The notes beneath the pieces are model-generated. The model was not told where the DNA came from. It did no database searches and saw nothing but the letters and a program-made list of their open reading frames with translations. This document shows, one piece after another, positions 7,542-16,377 of a DNA stretch of 20,128 bases (the first letter of the stretch is position 1; every line of letters starts with the position of its first letter). This DNA comes from a virus: positions 1 to 20,128 of IMG/VR virus record IMGVR_UViG_3300025168_000907. The stretch is one strand, 5' to 3'. The translations under genes and the position numbers were made by a program.

Positions 7542-8043
7542 TCGAATAATAGTTAGATATGATAAAGTAGACGTCATCGACGGACATCCCGATCACGCTG
7601 AGTACTTAGCTGATAAACTTAGAGAAATGGATGTTGTGGAGTGTATGTCTTTTGGAACAAAACCAAAAGAAGCTCTTCTGTCCGCCTTTGATTACGACAT
7701 GGCTACTATGACTATTGTTGATAAAACAAACAAACCTCTTGCCATGTTTGGCGTAGGAGAATCAGCAGATCAACAAACACCTTACGTTTGGATGCTTGGA
7801 ACAAAAGAGTTTCCAAAGGTAGCTCGAAGGGATCTTGTCAAACACTCAAAGACCTGGATACACGAGCTTCTTAAAATTACAGGAGGAACAGCAATGAATG
7901 TTGTACATCGTTATAACAGACCTGCTGTACGCTGGCTAGAATGGCTCGGCGCAAACTTTACCCACGAACTTACAATCAAAGGCGAACCCTTTTACAAATT
8001 TATTTTAATCAATCACGAAATCATCGACGACTATTATGTGTAG
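7534..8043 (+). CDS. Internal virion protein A (T7 gp13-like, GNAT-fold-like)
   Basis: By position and sequence this matches T7 gp13 and related phage proteins annotated as acyltransferase-like, needed for virion assembly. The frame has no ATG before codon 42 of its open stretch. It could start at TTG 7504 or GTG 7534. I chose GTG because it shortens the overlap with the previous gene to 8 bp and sits just before the conserved part (169 aa; T7 gp13 is 138). Visible signals are the N-terminal HPDHAEYLADKLREMDVVE, the central LAMFGVGE strand-turn and a C-terminal VARRDLVKHSKTWIHELLKI helix with MNVVHRYNRPAVRWLEWLGANF, resembling the end of a GNAT fold. Whether it binds acetyl-CoA is unclear. 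It overlaps the next gene by 8 bp, suggesting translational coupling. Confidence 0.85.
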   Translation: MFDRIIVRYDKVDVIDGHPDHAEYLADKLREMDVVECMSFGTKPKEALLSAFDYDMATMTIVDKTNKPLAMFGVGESADQQTPYVWMLGTKEFPKVARRDLVKHSKTWIHELLKITGGTAMNVVHRYNRPAVRWLEWLGANFTHELTIKGEPFYKFILINHEIIDDYYV

Positions 8044-8587
8044 TGTAGCAATAGCATCAACAATCATTGGAGCAGGAAGCGCCATTTCTTCAATACAAGG
8101 ACAGCGCTACCAAGCAGACGCTCAAGAGCAATCTCAAAGATTAGCCTCAGCTCAAGAGAGGCAAAGGTATGCAGCGGAAGTCTCAGCAATGCGAATGCAG
8201 GAGCAACAAGAAATGATAACGCGATCTCAGCGTCTTCAAGAAGCAGCAAAGGGAGCGATGGAAGCTAAAGCAACTGCAAGAGTTTCAGCAGGAGAAGCAG
8301 GAATTAGCGGGCTAAGTGTTGAAGCTTTGTTGAGCGACCTCACGCGTAAAGAAGCTGACTATACATTTTCAGAACAAAAGCAAGCTGAGTTGACTACAGT
8401 AAACAGAGAGCTACAGCTAAAGGAGTCAGGAATAGGATTTAATAGAAACATGTTGAGGATTAATCAACCTATAGAACAACCTAATTATCTTGGGTCTGCT
8501 TTAGGCGGTCTTCAATCAGGACTAAGCACTTACACATCATTATACAACGCAGGACTTGGAGTACCCAAGCCAAATAAAGATTCATAA
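8036..8587 (+). CDS. Internal virion protein B (T7 gp14-like ejection protein)
   Basis: One of the core proteins ejected into the host envelope at infection; in T7 gp14 forms a pore in the outer membrane. Length 183 aa versus 196 in T7. The start MCSVAIASTIIGAGSAISSIQGQ (hydrophobic, with MC as in T7 gp14) is followed by a long Gln/Ala/Arg-rich helical coiled coil (about 25-90, with QEQSQRLASAQERQRYAAE), a GEAGISGLSVEALL turn (about 87-100) also typical of the family, and a Gly/Ser-rich C-terminus. It starts inside the last codons of the gp13-like gene and is 2 bp from the gp15-like gene. Confidence 0.92.
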   Translation: MCSVAIASTIIGAGSAISSIQGQRYQADAQEQSQRLASAQERQRYAAEVSAMRMQEQQEMITRSQRLQEAAKGAMEAKATARVSAGEAGISGLSVEALLSDLTRKEADYTFSEQKQAELTTVNRELQLKESGIGFNRNMLRINQPIEQPNYLGSALGGLQSGLSTYTSLYNAGLGVPKPNKDS

Positions 8588-8589
8588 AT

Positions 8590-11127
8590 ATGGCAAAACC
8601 TAGAAAACAAACAGACGTTCCTTTCGGAGCTGTTAGACTCAGTGAGACAATTCAAGGCGCCGGACAGACACCTGTCTACATGCCTAAAGTTCCTCAAGAC
8701 AACTCTATGTTGCAACTGTCTCGCGGACTTTCGCAGTTTAGTAATATTTTAGGACAGTACAGCAACATACAGCTAAAAAGAGGCCAGGATACAGCAGCTG
8801 TTATGTCTACCGACGACGTAATTGCAGCAATTGAGAAGCAGCAAGAACAAGACAAGATTCCTTTAACTGAACGTATCGGTTTTCAAAAAGGATACTCTCA
8901 GCAACTCTATTCGCGTTATCTTGAGACTAAAGTTATTCCTATGTTTAACGGTCTCAGTAATGAGCTGGCTAACATAAACGCAGATGAGTTCGACGCAAAA
9001 GGCGTAGACGAATACGATGATTTTATTGCTAGCAAAGTTAAAGAGATTGAGGACAAAGCTTTAGGCTACATCGGAGACAACCCATTTCAGATGCAAGTTC
9101 ACAACGCCGCCTTTGAGCCAGTTAAAACTAAATTCTCTGTTCAAGAACGTGATAAGTATGTAAAGAAACAAAGCGCCTGGGCTAATACAAGAGAGATAGA
9201 GATACTTAGCAACGACATGTATAACGCGCTCAATGCTACTCAAGCTGGCGACGAGCCTCTTACAGAAGGTTTAGAAGGCTCTGACGAACCTACAAACTTT
9301 GGCGCCTTTTTTGAAGACAGGATAGATTCAATTGTTAATAATTTTGAAGCTAGAGCTGGAGCGCTAAACATGAGTCCAGCAGCAAAAACAAAAGCTATTC
9401 AAGACTCAATTGTAGGAGCCGTAGCCCCTTTCGTTAACCTCCCGGACTCTGACATGCCTGAAAGGTTTGATAAAGCAAAGTTGTTTTTAGACGAAGCCAG
9501 GAAAAAACTTAGATTTAAAAGCCAAGCAGGACAAGCAGCTTTAGCGGCTGGTTATAAAACAGTTGATGCCGCAGAAGCTAAGTTTGAAAGAGATAACGAA
9601 AACCTACCAGCAGACATCGTTAAAGATTTAATGCTTAAAGACGGCATAAGAAGAAACCTTGAAATACTTGCAAACAACCCCGGTGAAATAATCGAGTTTA
9701 ACGGACAAACTTTTGACAGTTTAAATTCTTTCACGCAAGAGTTAACTAAAGTTCACAACTTGACTGAAAAAGGAAGGCCGTATGGGGGAACGCCTGAGAC
9801 GCAGATAGCTTTTAGAGATGGAGTAGAAGATTTTGTTTCTGAATACGAAACTAAAGTAAGCGATAAAGTACAGACGTTCTCGCGAGAAGCTGACGCAGCT
9901 AATTTCATTAAGCGTGAATTTAACGTAATCGATATTTTATCTCAGCTCTATCCTAAAGAAGCGTATTTAAATGACCCTTCTATTTACGACGCCGAAGAGA
10001 TTACTAAATTTGATCAAGTAAGAGGGTTTACCAAAGAAATACAAATTGCTACTCAAAACGCTCTTATACCTATACAAGAAGAAATAACTAACGAGCTGTT
10101 CGGCGACGTCGATGAATATGTTAGAACTACCCCAGCTCCTTCGCGCAAAGATAGAAACAAGTTTATTCAATCAGCCGCGACAGAGTTAGCTAAAGCCAAA
10201 CTTCCGGCAGCTTTAGAATTTTTAAAAGAAGAGTTCGACTTAAATCAAATTAATGAGAGTTCTAATCGCAGTCTTAACTCAGGCTTCAAGTCAACTAGAA
10301 AGCAAATAGACGAAGTTTACAAGAGTCAAAAAGACAGTCAGCTAAAAGGAATGACTGATCAAGAAATCAAAACAGAAGTTTTACAGGAAACAGCTAAAGC
10401 TACCCCAAATACTTTTGGAGTAGATAAAGACGGAAACTTAATAATAACAAAAGACGACAGCCTCTTTGATTTTGATAGCGGAAAGTTATTTGGTTTTATA
10501 GAAGTCAACGCAAACTACGAAATAGAGGACATACAACAACTAAAAACAAAGTATTTAAATTCCAGAGACGCTGGTCTTTTTGAAGGTAAAGAAGAAGACG
10601 TAGACACTGTTTTCGGCTTTCTAAAAGAAATGGTTAAAGAGTCAGACGAGATAAAATCTATTTTAGATGCTCTGCATCCCAGTGTCTTTCTTCCTTATAA
10701 CCCTGGAGGTTCGAAGCATTTTTCTCCTAAAGTAACTGGAGGTCAAAGATTAAAGCTTAATAGAAGAATGCGTGATTTATTAAGATACTCTGGAGTACTT
10801 GAAGACGACGCAGCGCAGGGATATATAAAAATAGGAGGAAAAGATTTCGACCTTGAAAATGCTTTAAGATCCCAAGATGTGGCAAGAGAAGATGGAAAGG
10901 TTGGTTTTGGTTGGCAAGAAATGCCAATACTAACTTATGATTCAGTTCAAAATAGAAACATAAATAGAGTTATTCAAAAAGTTCAAACGATCATAGATAT
11001 GAATAACCTTGTAAACGCGAGCGGAGCAAAGCTTACGGCAGATGAATTTATAGACGCGCAAGATTTAATATTTAAACAAGGCACTATAGCTAGGCCAAGA
11101 CAACAACAACAAAATAATAATAACTAA
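8590..11127 (+). CDS. Internal virion protein C (T7 gp15-like ejection protein)
   Basis: Large inner-core protein that, with the gp16 equivalent, forms the periplasmic ejection conduit in T7. The 845 aa exceed the 747 of T7. The N-terminus has the usual pattern of a polar arm, PVYMPKVPQDNSMLQLSRGLSQFSNILGQY (about 28-57), then long mixed helices. No signal peptide, membrane helix, or catalytic motif is visible, and I see no lytic transglycosylase signature here either. The C-terminus ends in a Gln/Asn-rich tail (RQQQQNNNN). It is between gp14- and gp16-like genes with 2-bp and 5-bp gaps. No Shine-Dalgarno precedes the ATG. Identity rests on order, size and helical character. Confidence 0.88.
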   Translation: MAKPRKQTDVPFGAVRLSETIQGAGQTPVYMPKVPQDNSMLQLSRGLSQFSNILGQYSNIQLKRGQDTAAVMSTDDVIAAIEKQQEQDKIPLTERIGFQKGYSQQLYSRYLETKVIPMFNGLSNELANINADEFDAKGVDEYDDFIASKVKEIEDKALGYIGDNPFQMQVHNAAFEPVKTKFSVQERDKYVKKQSAWANTREIEILSNDMYNALNATQAGDEPLTEGLEGSDEPTNFGAFFEDRIDSIVNNFEARAGALNMSPAAKTKAIQDSIVGAVAPFVNLPDSDMPERFDKAKLFLDEARKKLRFKSQAGQAALAAGYKTVDAAEAKFERDNENLPADIVKDLMLKDGIRRNLEILANNPGEIIEFNGQTFDSLNSFTQELTKVHNLTEKGRPYGGTPETQIAFRDGVEDFVSEYETKVSDKVQTFSREADAANFIKREFNVIDILSQLYPKEAYLNDPSIYDAEEITKFDQVRGFTKEIQIATQNALIPIQEEITNELFGDVDEYVRTTPAPSRKDRNKFIQSAATELAKAKLPAALEFLKEEFDLNQINESSNRSLNSGFKSTRKQIDEVYKSQKDSQLKGMTDQEIKTEVLQETAKATPNTFGVDKDGNLIITKDDSLFDFDSGKLFGFIEVNANYEIEDIQQLKTKYLNSRDAGLFEGKEEDVDTVFGFLKEMVKESDEIKSILDALHPSVFLPYNPGGSKHFSPKVTGGQRLKLNRRMRDLLRYSGVLEDDAAQGYIKIGGKDFDLENALRSQDVAREDGKVGFGWQEMPILTYDSVQNRNINRVIQKVQTIIDMNNLVNASGAKLTADEFIDAQDLIFKQGTIARPRQQQQNNNN

Positions 11128-11132
11128 TTTAT

Positions 11133-14100
11133 ATGTCTTTATCACAATTATTTAGAGAGGGAGCTAAAGGAACTGTAAGCAGGGCTAAAGAAGCCGCCGA
11201 AACTCCTTTTACATCTTCAGCTCAACTACAAGAGTCTTCTTTTGAAGCAGACTTAATGCGCGAACCGGAACAGGAAGACGCACCGGGTTGGACTGAAAAT
11301 GTGTTTGTTGATACCGCCGTTGCCCCTGTAAGAGGTATATTAGACATGGCCGACAGTGTTATTGATTTAGCGGACACCGTAACTCCTTTCTTAGGTGATT
11401 GGTATGACGATGAGTTTGAGTTAAACAGTATTTTACCTTACGGACTTGGAGAGTCTAAAACAATTCCTGGAGGTTTAGTTTCAGGAGCAACACAGTTCTT
11501 GTCTGGTTTCTTGGGGTTTGGTTTAGGAGCTGCTGGTTGGGCCGGAAGATTGCCCGGAATAGCAAAAGCAACACAAGCTGCTCGATTAGCCGGACCTACT
11601 TCAAAATTATCTAAAGCTGGTAAATACGTTGTAAAGCCTATGGTAGCTGGAGCTATAACTGACTTCACAGCCTTTGAAGGACAAGAGGAAAGACTTTCAG
11701 ATCTCTTTCAAGGTAACGAAAGCTTGTTAGGAAACTTTGCTTCTTATTTAAGTTACACAGGTAACGAAGACGACACTGAAATTGAAGGCAGACTTAAAAA
11801 TGTTATTGAAGGCTTGGTTCTTGAAGGCGTTGTTGGAGGAACTCTTTATGGAATGGTAAAGAGCATAAAGAGCCTTAGAAAATACAAACAAGAAAAAGCA
11901 AAAGGCAAAGACCCAGAGGAAGCTGGAAAGGCCGCTTGGGAAGATTTAAAACAAGACGATGAAGGTCAGAGGTTGTTTGATTTTGATCCAACTGAAAAAC
12001 CTACAGGAGAAGGCGCAGAACCAGAGCTACTTGTTGACAGTCCTTTTAAAACTAGAACGGACGAAGTCGATCAGGCTACTTTAAATAAAAACGCAACAGA
12101 AAAGCTTGAACAACGGATAGCTCAAAACCAAAAAGATTTTAACGAACAAAGATCAGATCAACTTGAGTTTAACATAAAAGAAACTGAAGACGGATCTCCT
12201 CAACTGTCTACTCCAAGTAGAAGAGGCGGCGATCAAGCTGTTGAATCTTCTTTTGAAGTTCTTATTAAATCTATAGAAGACCAAGTAGAAGACCTAGCTT
12301 CTTCAGCGGACTCTTTAGGAGCGATGGCTGCTGGAAGCGAAGTGTTATTAAAAGATAAAAATTTTCATGACAAGTTAGACGCGTCCTACTTAGACGGGAT
12401 AACAAAAGAAGCCGCAGAGAAATCAGGCAATGTTAAAGTGTCTTTAGAGAAAATAAGAGCAGGAGAAGACGTAGAGACACACAGGAGGTGGCTTGCAGAA
12501 AACGCTTCAGCCTACTTAATAATGCGTAAGTCAGCAGAAAATGTTGTTAACGTAGCTAAGAAATGGGACGGCGATATTTATAGCAACGAAGCAACAATTC
12601 AAGTTGCCGACGCACTTGCCGCTTTTGATGAAGCAGCGCGAGTAAACTCTATTAGAGCTGGCAGAGACTCCGCTGGATTGTTTTATCGCAAGGTTCTCAA
12701 AAGAGGTGTAACAGGCGCCTTTGAAAACAAAAGATTTAAACAAGTAAAGTCTCCAAAACCTGGATCAGATGTAAAGGAATACACTGCGTTCCTGCAAGAA
12801 AGACTAGGTCAGAAAGACATAAAGAAACTTGTAAGCCAACTAGTGAACGCAAGTACACTTAACGACGTTGAGAAAATTACTAGCCTCAAGAGGATATCTA
12901 GAAAGACTGCCGGAAGGAAAATGCTAGACATGACAACTGAGTTCTGGATCAACAGTATCCTTTCTGGACCTACTACTCAAATAGTGAACGTCATGGGTAA
13001 CATGTTAACTAACACTCTGATGGTAGGCGAAAGAAGCATAGGAGCTTTACTTAACGGAGACAAAGAGCTAGCTAAAGCTACTTTACAGTTTGCTTACAGC
13101 TCTGAAACTTTCTTTGAAGCTCTTAAAGCCGCTGGTATAGCCTTTAAAACTGACGAGTCCAGGCTGATGCGCGGAAGCAGACAATTTGACGAGTCAGACA
13201 GCGGACTTAAAGAGAGAAGCATAAGAGCAGAAAACATACCGCTTCCCGGTAATATTAGATTATCAAACGAGACAACACTTGGAGCAGCTGTAAACTTTTT
13301 CGGAGGCACAGCACGAGTTCCTTCAAGGTTCCTTGTTGGAGGTGATGAGTTCTTTAAGAACATGGCTATGCGCCAATACCTAAGAACTGAGTTTGCTATG
13401 GAAGCAATGAGTAACCCTCAAATAGCAAAGAATGGAAAAGCTATTGCCGCTTATGTGGAAAAAGAAATGGGCAAAACCATGAACAAAGCTGGCACTTATT
13501 ACAGCGAAATGGGAAGAATTTTAGAGGCCAATAGAGTACTCGACGCTCAAGGCTTAAAGTACGGTGAAGGTCGCGAAGAAGCGATGGAAAAAATACTCGA
13601 TCAAAAGTTTGATGAAACTCGATCAGCGATGGCCGAAAGAGCCGCACGTTACACTAGGAAATCAACTTTTACATCTAACTACAACGAACTCCAGGTTCCA
13701 GCTTTGGAATCTATGGGTAACTTAGGATCGAGTGTACTTAAAGCACACCCAGCTCTTCGGTTTATCGTTCCGTTTCTTAAAACACCTTTGAACATTGTTA
13801 ACTTTGGATTGGAGAGAACTCCTGTAGGTCTAGCTATGTACGGTCTTAAAAAACATAGAGAGCGCTATAGAAAAATAATGGACGAGGGAACTACACAAGA
13901 AAAAGCAGAGTTAAAAGGAAAACTAGCAACAAGCGTTCTTACAACTACGTTTACTCTTGCGTATGTAAATAGCAACGCAGAATTTATCACAGGAGGCGGT
14001 CCTCAAAGCAGACAAGAAAGAGACACCCTTAGAAAAGCTGGATGGCAACCTTACTCATTCAAAACTCCTGAATGGTTTCCGGGAGGGGAACAATACGTCA

Positions 14101-14972
14101 GTTATCAAAGACTTGACCCACTGGCAACAATGCTAACTATGGCTGCTGACTTTAGAGATTATCAGAAATTTGAGATTGCTGACGACAACGACGAAAACGC
14201 AGCTATAAACTTTGCAAACATGGCAATGATTTATGCAGTCAACCTTACTGATAAAACATTCCTTAAAGGAGTAAACAACATGTTCAACGTGCTTAGAGAA
14301 CCTGAGTACTACGGGCCAAAGTTATTCAAGGATGTTGCTGCTGGATTTGTTCCTAACATAGCAAACCAACTTCAAAACACAGACTCAGAAATAATAGTTA
14401 GAGAAGCAAGGACAGTAGCCGACGCAACTCTTAGAAGGGTTCCAATAAAATCAAAAGACGTTGCACCTAAAAGAACTGTTCTAGGCGACGTCATCACAAG
14501 GGATAACCCTGGAGGAATCTTCGGGTCAACTTTAAATCCTCTTTATATTTCTAAAGTTAAAAACAATGCTGTAGACAATGAATTAGCGCGGCTGAGTCAC
14601 GGGTTTAAAATGCCGTCGAAGAAACTGTTTAACATTCCAAACATTGATCTCACAAAGATAGCTTCTACGAAAGGTAAGTACGATACTTACGACCGATGGA
14701 TGGAGCTAAGAGGCACAGTTAAAATAGGTAATAAAAATCTAAGGCAAAGACTTAAAGATCTAATAGGAAAAGAAGGTTATCAAAAACTAGCTGAAGGAGA
14801 CTACTACGACAGCACCGCAATAAAGTCTCCCAAGATCAAAGCTATTACAGACATTATTAATAGATACAGCTCTAAAGCTCGCTTTGAGTTAATTAAAGAA
14901 ACTCCTGAACTAAAGGGAAAGTATATAGAGGCTATGAAAACTAAAAGAGACTACCTTAAAAACAAATTATAA
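11133..14972 (+). CDS. Internal virion protein D (T7 gp16-like) without visible transglycosylase
   Basis: The largest ejection protein, 1279 aa (T7 gp16 is 1318), expected to span the cell envelope during DNA entry. In T7 the N-terminus is a lytic transglycosylase. Here residues 1-150 show no Glu-Ser or GLMQ-type catalytic signature; instead there is an acidic start, then a Gly/Ala-rich hydrophobic region (about 110-142) and another hydrophobic helix (about 226-244) that could insert in membranes. Residues 270-370 are charged and low-complexity. A block FWINSILSGPTTQIVNVMGN (about 604-623) and FIVPFLKTPLNIVNFGLERT (about 877-896) resemble regions of large internal proteins in marine podoviruses. 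Peptidoglycan opening may depend on another protein. The leader ATAACTAATTTAT is identical to that of the gp11-like gene. Confidence 0.9.
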   Translation: MSLSQLFREGAKGTVSRAKEAAETPFTSSAQLQESSFEADLMREPEQEDAPGWTENVFVDTAVAPVRGILDMADSVIDLADTVTPFLGDWYDDEFELNSILPYGLGESKTIPGGLVSGATQFLSGFLGFGLGAAGWAGRLPGIAKATQAARLAGPTSKLSKAGKYVVKPMVAGAITDFTAFEGQEERLSDLFQGNESLLGNFASYLSYTGNEDDTEIEGRLKNVIEGLVLEGVVGGTLYGMVKSIKSLRKYKQEKAKGKDPEEAGKAAWEDLKQDDEGQRLFDFDPTEKPTGEGAEPELLVDSPFKTRTDEVDQATLNKNATEKLEQRIAQNQKDFNEQRSDQLEFNIKETEDGSPQLSTPSRRGGDQAVESSFEVLIKSIEDQVEDLASSADSLGAMAAGSEVLLKDKNFHDKLDASYLDGITKEAAEKSGNVKVSLEKIRAGEDVETHRRWLAENASAYLIMRKSAENVVNVAKKWDGDIYSNEATIQVADALAAFDEAARVNSIRAGRDSAGLFYRKVLKRGVTGAFENKRFKQVKSPKPGSDVKEYTAFLQERLGQKDIKKLVSQLVNASTLNDVEKITSLKRISRKTAGRKMLDMTTEFWINSILSGPTTQIVNVMGNMLTNTLMVGERSIGALLNGDKELAKATLQFAYSSETFFEALKAAGIAFKTDESRLMRGSRQFDESDSGLKERSIRAENIPLPGNIRLSNETTLGAAVNFFGGTARVPSRFLVGGDEFFKNMAMRQYLRTEFAMEAMSNPQIAKNGKAIAAYVEKEMGKTMNKAGTYYSEMGRILEANRVLDAQGLKYGEGREEAMEKILDQKFDETRSAMAERAARYTRKSTFTSNYNELQVPALESMGNLGSSVLKAHPALRFIVPFLKTPLNIVNFGLERTPVGLAMYGLKKHRERYRKIMDEGTTQEKAELKGKLATSVLTTTFTLAYVNSNAEFITGGGPQSRQERDTLRKAGWQPYSFKTPEWFPGGEQYVSYQRLDPLATMLTMAADFRDYQKFEIADDNDENAAINFANMAMIYAVNLTDKTFLKGVNNMFNVLREPEYYGPKLFKDVAAGFVPNIANQLQNTDSEIIVREARTVADATLRRVPIKSKDVAPKRTVLGDVITRDNPGGIFGSTLNPLYISKVKNNAVDNELARLSHGFKMPSKKLFNIPNIDLTKIASTKGKYDTYDRWMELRGTVKIGNKNLRQRLKDLIGKEGYQKLAEGDYYDSTAIKSPKIKAITDIINRYSSKARFELIKETPELKGKYIEAMKTKRDYLKNKL

Positions 14973-15008
14973 AATAAAAATTAAACACCACAGAGAATAA
15001 TTATTATT

Positions 15009-15947
15009 ATGGCAAAGACATACATTGAATACTCAGAATTAGGAACAGGCTCAAATCAAAGAGGTCAAAACCAATTTAGTTATGAAAACATTGAAGTGCT
15101 TAATGTAAATGACATTAAATGCAAAGGTTTTGTAATGAACGCTTGGGCTGTTGTCTCTATTGCAAACCAAGGATCATCTGATACTACGGCTAACAAAAAG
15201 ATTACACTAACGGCTTCAAACGCTGAACAATATACAAAGATAAGAGTGTATCGACAGACATCTTCAGACGCCCTTGTAGACTTTGTTGACGGCGCGCGAC
15301 TGACCGAGAATGATTTAGATACTGCCTACAAGCAAGGGCTGTTTGTTGCTCAAGAAGTTCAAGAAGACGCAGCAGCCGTTGGAATCGTCAATACTAACAA
15401 CCTAACTTTCCAAGGGACTACAAGTGTAGACAACCTCTCTGCTACTGGAGCAACAGTTGTAGCTAATCTGACGGCTAGTGGAACTGTAAGTATCCCTACT
15501 GCAAACTATGCAAAAGTGTATGTAACTAATACTGCGCCACAGACTTTAACAGCTAATACACTTACGGATGTTGTTTTAAATGATGAGCAAAGAGATAATA
15601 AAAACGCCTTTGCAAACAATACATTTACACCGCCTGTAACTGGGTATTATTTTATTCAAGGGCAAGCGGAAATAGAATGTACCGATCCTAATGATTTGTC
15701 ACACGTTGAAATAACAATAGCAAAAAGTGGAAGTCCTATGGAGGGAACAACTCAAAGTTTCTCTGAAACACACGAACCAGATGGTGACGCCAACTCAAAC
15801 ATGACTAAAGCGTCAGTAAGTACCTTTGTTATTGAATATTTGACAGCCAGTGATCCTATTAAATTAAAAGTAAAAGCTAATTCTGGAGCTGGAACTCTAC
15901 GAATAGTCGCTCAAAGAGCAGCTTTAGGAATCTTTCAACTAGCATAA
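15009..15947 (+). CDS. Short tail fibre protein: T7 gp17-type N-terminus with C1q-like C-terminal domain
   Basis: Likely receptor-binding fibre. The N-terminal 120 residues match the T7 fibre attachment domain: YTKIRVYRQTSSDALVDFVDG (about 78-98) followed by LTENDLDTAYKQGLFVAQEVQEDAA correspond to the IRRVTSTxRLVDFTDGS and VAEEARD region of T7 gp17. A short Asn/Thr/Ala-rich linker (residues 128-165) contains a possible repeat, DNLSATGATVVANLTASGTV. The last 140 residues look like a jelly roll of C1q/TNF type, with FTPPVTGYYFIQGQAEIE, FVIEYL and the end RAALGIFQLA. At 312 aa it is much shorter than T7 gp17 (553), lacking the long shaft. It may act directly or as an adaptor for another fibre outside the window. 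Confidence 0.88.
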   Translation: MAKTYIEYSELGTGSNQRGQNQFSYENIEVLNVNDIKCKGFVMNAWAVVSIANQGSSDTTANKKITLTASNAEQYTKIRVYRQTSSDALVDFVDGARLTENDLDTAYKQGLFVAQEVQEDAAAVGIVNTNNLTFQGTTSVDNLSATGATVVANLTASGTVSIPTANYAKVYVTNTAPQTLTANTLTDVVLNDEQRDNKNAFANNTFTPPVTGYYFIQGQAEIECTDPNDLSHVEITIAKSGSPMEGTTQSFSETHEPDGDANSNMTKASVSTFVIEYLTASDPIKLKVKANSGAGTLRIVAQRAALGIFQLA

Positions 15948-15959
15948 AAGCAACCAGAA

Positions 15960-16121
15960 ATGAACAATCAATTCACAACGCCAACTGTTGGTGTTTTAGG
16001 TCTACTTGCGAACATTACTTTGAATGATGTAAACGAGATTCTTGCAGTGCTTGTAGGCTTGGCGACGCTAATTTATATGAGCTTAAAGATAATTAAGGAA
16101 ATACGTAAAAAGGATAAATAA
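15960..16121 (+). CDS. Small holin-like membrane protein (T7 gp17.5-like)
   Basis: A 53-aa gene 12 bp after the fibre stop. The N-terminal half is polar to mildly hydrophobic (MNNQFTTPTVGVLGLLANIT), then LNDVNE, one clear transmembrane helix (ILAVLVGLATLIYMSLKII, about residues 29-47) and a Lys-rich cytoplasmic tail (KEIRKKDK). T7 gp17.5, the type II holin located between fibre and small terminase genes, has the same plan: an LSLNEW-like polar turn before the membrane helix, then a charged tail. Position, size and topology together make this the best holin candidate. Stop and next start are separated by 4 bp. There is no strong ribosome-binding site. If the protein at 2551 is also a holin, the phage carries two. 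Confidence 0.75.
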   Translation: MNNQFTTPTVGVLGLLANITLNDVNEILAVLVGLATLIYMSLKIIKEIRKKDK

Positions 16122-16125
16122 CTAT

Positions 16126-16377
16126 ATGAGCAACAACGAAAAAGAAAACATGGGGAGAATGTATACTTTACAGGATCTTCTGACAGATGAGTTCATAGCC
16201 AGGATAAAAATAGGCGATGCAGAACCATCTTTACTAAACGCTGCTAGGCAGTATCTTAAAGATAACGGAGTTCATTCAGGACTTAAACAAGACACTAAGA
16301 TACAAGACCTTGTAAGTGTTCTCCCGTTTAAAGAGGAAGAAGGAATAGACAGAGTAGTAAAACACGCTTCTAATTGA
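16126..16377 (+). CDS. Terminase small subunit (T7 gp18-like)
   Basis: An 83-aa protein close in length to T7 gp18 (89). It would recognise the concatemer junction DNA and recruit the large terminase to start packaging. The central sequence LLTDEFIARIKIGDAEPSLLNAARQYLKDNGV (about residues 18-49) resembles the helical DNA-binding region of small terminases of this group, in which a conserved PxLxxAAxxxLKDN-type motif is seen. The C-terminus is acidic then polar. AAGGA is 11 bases before the ATG. Its TGA overlaps the ATG of the next gene by one base. The identity is supported by gene order between fibre/holin and large terminase. Confidence 0.82.
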   Translation: MSNNEKENMGRMYTLQDLLTDEFIARIKIGDAEPSLLNAARQYLKDNGVHSGLKQDTKIQDLVSVLPFKEEEGIDRVVKHASN

